This document shows positions 60,221 to 64,000 of a stretch of DNA of 64,000 nucleotides, piece after piece (the stretch's first letter is position 1; every line of letters starts with the position of its first letter). Both the position numbers and the translations under genes were made by a program. The notes below the pieces were generated by a model. That model saw only the letters and a list, made by a program, of their open reading frames with translations, had not been told where the DNA came from and made no database searches. The stretch is from Chitinophagaceae bacterium (lineage in GTDB: Bacteria; Bacteroidota; Bacteroidia; Chitinophagales; Chitinophagaceae), in assembly GCA_017307755.1 (NCBI GenBank), contig JAFKGQ010000026.1:1-64000 (forward strand), read 5' to 3'.

Positions 60221-61628
60221 GGTTTTACAAATTTTTCTCCATTCCATTTCACTTCCTGCCCATCTATTTTAAAAGTTGTTTTCTTTAGAAGGCTGGGGTC
60301 ATTACGAATATAATCAAACTCATAATTTGTTACTCCTGGCTTAGGATGGGCAGGGTCAAAGTGTGTAACATCAAAAGATATAGCATCTGCTTTTTGGACG
60401 GCTTCCCGGAATGATTCTTTAAAGCTATAATTGTCCATCAATTGTTTTCCCCCAATCCACCTTCGTAAGCCCAGCGTTTTGCCAAGTAATGGCGCCCGTT
60501 CCACGATGATTGTATAAATCCTCCTCTAAGCCAAGCCTAATTGTTTTTCCTCCGCTGGTTTTCAATGATGGCCCTGGAGTGGGCTTCCCTGATATTGTTT
60601 TTGAAGATATATCAGACGTGTTCGTAGATATATCTTCAGCGACAGAACTTGGTGCTGTTTCATTTTTGAATGGCACCTTTGGTGTTTTTGCAACAATCCC
60701 ATTGAATACTTTGCTTAATAGAATCCCGGTAATCTCCCCAGTCACAACAATATTCATGGTTTCCATTCCATCCTTTACCTGCTTATCATCTTTCTTTATG
60801 ATTCCAGATGTGAATTTGCCCATTCCATACAATGACACTCCATCAAAGAAAAGGCTGGCTAGTGAACCACTGCCGGCTGTTATCATTCCGCCTACAAATA
60901 TGAAGGCATGTTTATTGTGCTCATATATTATTTCACCTGCATGCTCAGGATCTTTTTTGTAGAGACTGGCTTCGTAGTCTCTACGACTCCATTCATTGTG
61001 TGCATAATTTGCAGGGTTGTCTGGTTCTGCACCGTCTATGTCAATTGCACGAATAGGCATATTCCCAGCAAATTAATATGGTGTATAATAAGGATACCTT
61101 GCCGTCAAGGGATCGACACTCATAAACCTCCCCGCCCTCGGGTCATACACCCGCATCCCATAATCTATCTGATCACCGATGCCTTTTACTTCGTTGTCGT
61201 TTTCTTTGCCATTGAACCCATACCGATACTTTCCGCCTCCTGCGACTGCATTATCATTGCTACCATTTCCTCCCCCTGCATAGCTGCCATCAGCAATATA
61301 AGCCGTCACATCATCATTGGTCCCAGATTCAAAGCCATCATTCAGTTCGATCATGTCCGTAGCTACATAGCTGGTTGCCTGTTCTGCTATTCAACGTTAA
61401 ATCCACTGGCAGGGTGTAACCGTTGAGAGTAGTGGTGCCTGCGAAGGAACCTCCCGGGATGGATAGAGTAGCGAGCATTCTGCCGGGCATGATCATACCA
61501 AAAGGATAGTAATCCTGCGCTGTTTGCACATCCGCCTCATAATGGTCTATCAAAGAACTGTCTTGGGCTAAAGATACGCCGATTTTCTTATCCGAGATGG
61601 TAGCCAGGACATTGCCTAAATGGTTCGC
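60217..61628 (-). pseudogene. RHS-family polymorphic toxin, degenerate 3' part
   Basis: Only the end of an RHS protein remains. In order: NHLGNVLATISDKK and YYPFGMIMPGR; a one-base frameshift near 61395; the core YGFNGKENDNEVKG and GMRVYDPRAGRFMSVDPLT; a nonsense TAA at 61073-61075 where Q is expected (TPY-stop-FAGN); a toxin region with RGTGAITWQNAGL; a one-base frameshift near 60435 (GKTID then DNYSFKESF); and a tip ending WNGEKFVKP. Just upstream of 61628 the homology ends at a stop, so no full-length RHS protein can be made. The toxin chemistry is unknown. Confidence 0.8.
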
Positions 61629-61681
61629 CTACTCACGTTTTTTTATAGAAACACCTCAGTGTTCAGGTAGGAAGGGGTAAT

Positions 61682-61710
61682 AAAAAAATAGAGGGTGGTT
61701 AGCCCTCTAT
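61682..61710 (-). terminator. Terminator of the toxin-antitoxin operon
   Basis: ATAGAGGG (61688-61695) pairs with CCCTCTAT (61703-61710), an 8-bp stem with a 7-nt loop. On the minus strand it is followed by TTTTTTT (61682-61688). It lies 42 bp beyond the toxin stop. Confidence 0.8.
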
Positions 61711-61751
61711 GGTATAATGTCTTAAGAACTAGTGCAAGAATATGACGATAC

Positions 61752-62069
61752 TTAATACTTTAACTTCGAAGGATTTTGCCTGGGGTCCCAGAATAATAAA
61801 ATCTCTACTTGTTTCTTCCTTGGTTTGTAGTGATAGATTAAATGGTTGTGCTTAGAAATAATGCCTATACGAACATTTTTTCTCTTCATAGAGGGACGAC
61901 ACATTTCAGGCTGACGTCTTATGTTGGAGAGTAGGTCGTTTGTTTTATTAATAAAAGCTATTACTTCCTTCTCAGTCCAGTTTACTCTTAGATATTCGAC
62001 AATCTTATGAAAGGTAATTCTTGCGCTGGGAGTCCATTGAAATTCTTCTACAACTACTTCTTCAGCCAT
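61752..62069 (-). CDS. ParE/RelE-superfamily toxin
   Basis: 105 aa. The RelE/ParE pattern is visible: WTPSARITFHKIVEYLRVNW, FINKTNDLLSNIRRQPEMCRPS and HNHLIYHYKPRKKQVEILLFWDPRQNP. The C-terminal W-D-x-R-x-NP is typical of ParE-like toxins (gyrase or ribosome targets; not decided here). The ATG lies inside the end of the antitoxin gene, a 16-bp overlap. Confidence 0.87.
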   Translation of the reverse strand: MAEEVVVEEFQWTPSARITFHKIVEYLRVNWTEKEVIAFINKTNDLLSNIRRQPEMCRPSMKRKNVRIGIISKHNHLIYHYKPRKKQVEILLFWDPRQNPSKLKY

Positions 62070-62308
62070 TTTTTATATTTTTTCATGACCTCATCATGCG
62101 GGGTTAATTTCCCTGCCTTCATTTCTTCCAACGATCTATCTATTGCCTGCTGTTGTTCTTGGCTGATCTCATCCCACCAGTCTGAGTCTTTCTGAGCAAA
62201 AGTCTTTGCTACACTGAGAAGTACCTTTTGTTGATGTGCATTAAGACGGTCCAGGATTTCGGTAAACTCTTTAACTAATGGCTTAGCGGCGCTCATAACT
62301 GTATACAT
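62054..62308 (-). CDS. Antitoxin partner of the ParE/RelE toxin
   Basis: 84 aa from the ATG at 62308; a TTG three codons earlier is less likely. The chain is helical and acidic in the middle (WDEISQEQQQAIDRSLEEMKAGKLTPHDEV, residues about 46-75), the end resembling the toxin-binding segment of antitoxins of this class. It precedes and overlaps the toxin gene. A DNA-binding motif is not obvious. Confidence 0.8.
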   Translation of the reverse strand: MYTVMSAAKPLVKEFTEILDRLNAHQQKVLLSVAKTFAQKDSDWWDEISQEQQQAIDRSLEEMKAGKLTPHDEVMKKYKKWLKK

Positions 62309-62347
62309 TTGAAACAAATTTAGGTTATAAAATCGTGATTTAAAAAC

Positions 62348-62623
62348 TCACCCAAAGGGGTGATACTTAGTGAGTTGGTCGGTGAGGCTACCCATTTCCT
62401 GGGTGGCATATTTCTCTGTGCTGCTGATGTGCTTATTCCCTGCCATATAGTGAACCTCCTTTTTGTTATATTGGGCTAACCAGTACAGAATTACAGAGGG
62501 CCTTATATGAAGGGCATTACGGACCAAAGTGGACAACTTTCCAGCATGCCTCGAATATACATCAAAAACAATTGCAGTCTTATTAGGCCAAATATAATAT
62601 ATTTGAGCCCGATTCCTGAGCAT
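62348..62623 (-). pseudogene. Tyrosine recombinase, C-terminal remnant
   Basis: Around 75-90 residues of a Bacteroidota phage-type integrase remain: IRPSVILYWLAQYNKKEVHYMAGNKHISSTEKYATQEMG (about 40-78) and an end LTKYHPFG. The nucleophile tyrosine is present in STEKY, but the AGH histidine is N (AGNK). The rest of the catalytic domain and the N terminus are missing, and the divergent transposase starts where the gene should continue. The product cannot be active. Confidence 0.75.
62598..62605 (+). promoter_or_regulatory. Promoter of the DDE transposase
   Basis: TATATTTG matches the -7 consensus, 31 bp before the ATG at 62637. TTG at 62572-62574 is 23 bp upstream, slightly longer than usual. 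The promoter lies in the sequence also read as the recombinase remnant. Confidence 0.5.
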
Positions 62624-62636
62624 CGGAATACGCCTT

Positions 62637-63977
62637 ATGACCCATTACCCTATTGCTGCTAATGCCATTATGCCTTCTCACTCCGTACCTCGAAGCAACC
62701 CGCGGAGAAAGATATCTACTACGGTAAAATTCCTGGCAAGCACCAATGCCCTGCCGGTTGAGTACGCAAAAAAACTGCATGCCTCGCAACTCAGCCGGTA
62801 TAAAAGTCATTTCGATATAAAGGAATACGTGGGACATGACCTTTTAAATATCTCTGACGAGGTAATCGCTGCGATCAGGAAGATGAACCAACATTCCACA
62901 GACAGAAAGATCATATACGGCTACCTGCGCCTCTCTTCCGTGTTCAGAAATGCTTTTGCCGGGCACAAACATTTTTATAAAACGATCGCAGGTCATAAAG
63001 ACCAACTGATTGAGGCCATTCAACGGCTGCAGCCAGCGGTTCCCGTAGAAAAATGCGCCAAATTCATCGGCGTTAGTATTTCCACGGTGCGTAGCTGGAT
63101 TACATCCATTCGTACACGCTGCTCAGGGTCATTACTGAACCTTTGTCGTAAAGTACATCCAAACCAGCTATTGCCCGCTGAAACAGCCACCCTGGAAGAA
63201 TTATTGAAAGATGAACAGTTCAAATACTGGCCGCTTGTATCCATATATTACCACGCACTCCACCACAAGCTGGCTTCCATGTCATTGAGTTCTTGGTACA
63301 AATATGCTGCGCTTCTGAATATCCGTCGGTTGAAGTCCAGAGGCCTAAAGCAGTATGGTGAAAGCATCCGGGCATCCACTCCTAACCAATACTGGCATGC
63401 GGATGTCATGCAGTTTAGAACACAGGATGGTATCCTGAATTACATCTATCTAGTAGCGGACAATTTTTCTAAAATGATACTTGCCTGGGCTGTTGATACG
63501 AAACTATCCGGTGAAATACGTGCCCACACGTTCAGGAATGCCCTGGCAACTGCCCTCTCTTATCACCCGGTAATAAAAGGAATCAATCTTGTTGTCGATG
63601 GCGGAAGTGAGAATAACAATGCTACCATCGAGCAGTTTATAGCTTCCGTCCCCGATCCCGAGATCAAAAAGTTGCGTGCGTTAAGAGAGGTATCTTTTAG
63701 CAACTCCCAGGCCGAAGCCATCAACCGGATCATCAAGACCGCTTATCTCAATCAAATGGAGATTCCCAATACCGCCACTCTTCATAATACCCTTGCGGAG
63801 ATCATCCATGACTTATCCTTTGTACGACCGCATGGCAGTATCGATGGCCTCATCCCTTTTGACCGCTATAAAGGGAAAGGTATTGACAAGCAACTCATCC
63901 AGCAACAGATCAGCCAGGCCAGGACCGAAAGAATCGAAAGAAACAGCAATTTGCCTTGCAGCCGGTGTCTCTTCTAA
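62637..63977 (+). CDS. DDE (rve) transposase
   Basis: 446 aa. A helix-turn-helix (about 130-160, VSISTVRSWITS) precedes an integrase core with D256 (QYWHADVMQF), D321 (LVVDGGSENN) and E360 (SNSQAEAINR), a complete DDE triad. The C terminus (FVRPHGSIDGLIPFDRYKGK) resembles IS3/IS481-type ends. The gene ends 23 bp before the window edge. No terminal inverted repeats could be paired within the window, so the element boundaries are undefined. Confidence 0.9.
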   Translation: MTHYPIAANAIMPSHSVPRSNPRRKISTTVKFLASTNALPVEYAKKLHASQLSRYKSHFDIKEYVGHDLLNISDEVIAAIRKMNQHSTDRKIIYGYLRLSSVFRNAFAGHKHFYKTIAGHKDQLIEAIQRLQPAVPVEKCAKFIGVSISTVRSWITSIRTRCSGSLLNLCRKVHPNQLLPAETATLEELLKDEQFKYWPLVSIYYHALHHKLASMSLSSWYKYAALLNIRRLKSRGLKQYGESIRASTPNQYWHADVMQFRTQDGILNYIYLVADNFSKMILAWAVDTKLSGEIRAHTFRNALATALSYHPVIKGINLVVDGGSENNNATIEQFIASVPDPEIKKLRALREVSFSNSQAEAINRIIKTAYLNQMEIPNTATLHNTLAEIIHDLSFVRPHGSIDGLIPFDRYKGKGIDKQLIQQQISQARTERIERNSNLPCSRCLF

Positions 63978-64000
63978 CAGGGAAGTCCCCCAAAAATGAC

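Noticed and set aside
63978..64000. Right terminal inverted repeat of the transposase element
   Set aside because: The end sequence has no complementary partner near the left side of the gene within the window.

Overview
The window looks like chromosome from a Bacteroidota bacterium, probably Chitinophagaceae. This rests on a type IX secretion sorting tail, Bacteroidota-type promoters (TAnnTTTG near -7, TTTG near -33), PIG3, DUF1080, HGSNAT-like, permease/M1 and YfhO families, and a GG-leader peptide with a C39 ABC exporter. Base composition is near 50% GC, falling clearly between about 58.3 and 62.6 kb. Gene starts were chosen from domain edges, overlaps and promoter positions, because Shine-Dalgarno sites are of little help in this phylum.

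Layout. 0-0.15 kb: 3' end of a group II intron (intact domain V). 0.17-5.4 kb: a secreted glycoside hydrolase, a DUF1080 lipoprotein, two unknowns and an AlbA_2/ATPase regulator. 5.5-8.9 kb: TetR with a perfect operator plus an MBL hydrolase, a water-selective aquaporin, a small membrane protein and a VIT/CCC1 transporter. 9-20.6 kb: housekeeping genes (rocD, glycosyltransferase, ispE, bifunctional nuclease, etfBA, TPR, tilS, rhomboid, rlmH, histidine kinase, ClC). 20.6-24.6 kb: OsmC, phosphosulfolactate synthase, ArsR and a Mla-type lipid ABC system (MlaE-MlaF-MlaD). 24.8-31 kb: a signalling block of two hybrid kinases, CheR and CheB. 31-36 kb: an acyltransferase-like membrane protein, a response regulator, two tandem YceI proteins, a nitroreductase and TetR with a textbook promoter/operator. 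36-43.4 kb: a six-gene ABC operon with a YtrA-type GntR regulator, its operator, and a permease fused to an M1 peptidase domain that has lost its zinc-binding motif. 43.5-46.6 kb: acyltransferase, HxlR, class II cyclic-nucleotide phosphodiesterase, XRE regulator. 46.6-50.5 kb: the most notable locus, a GG-leader peptide with no Lys, Arg or Cys in its core, followed by an attenuating terminator, a multi-pass membrane protein, a peptidase-containing ABC exporter and an OsmC protein. 50.4-58.3 kb: quinone oxidoreductase, unknown secreted protein, YfhO, GT87 and an FAD oxidoreductase.

58.3-64 kb is an accessory, mobile region: a NUMOD4/NUMOD1 homing-endonuclease-like gene, a decayed RHS polymorphic toxin with an intact-looking immunity candidate, a ParE/RelE-type toxin-antitoxin pair with its own terminator, a truncated tyrosine recombinase, and a DDE transposase running almost to the window end.

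The best candidate for an undescribed system is the peptide/exporter locus at 46.6-50.5 kb. It combines a divergent XRE gene, direct and inverted repeats in the shared upstream region, a neutral hydrophobic peptide, processing/export in one protein, and no visible modification enzyme. No tRNA, rRNA or CRISPR array was seen.
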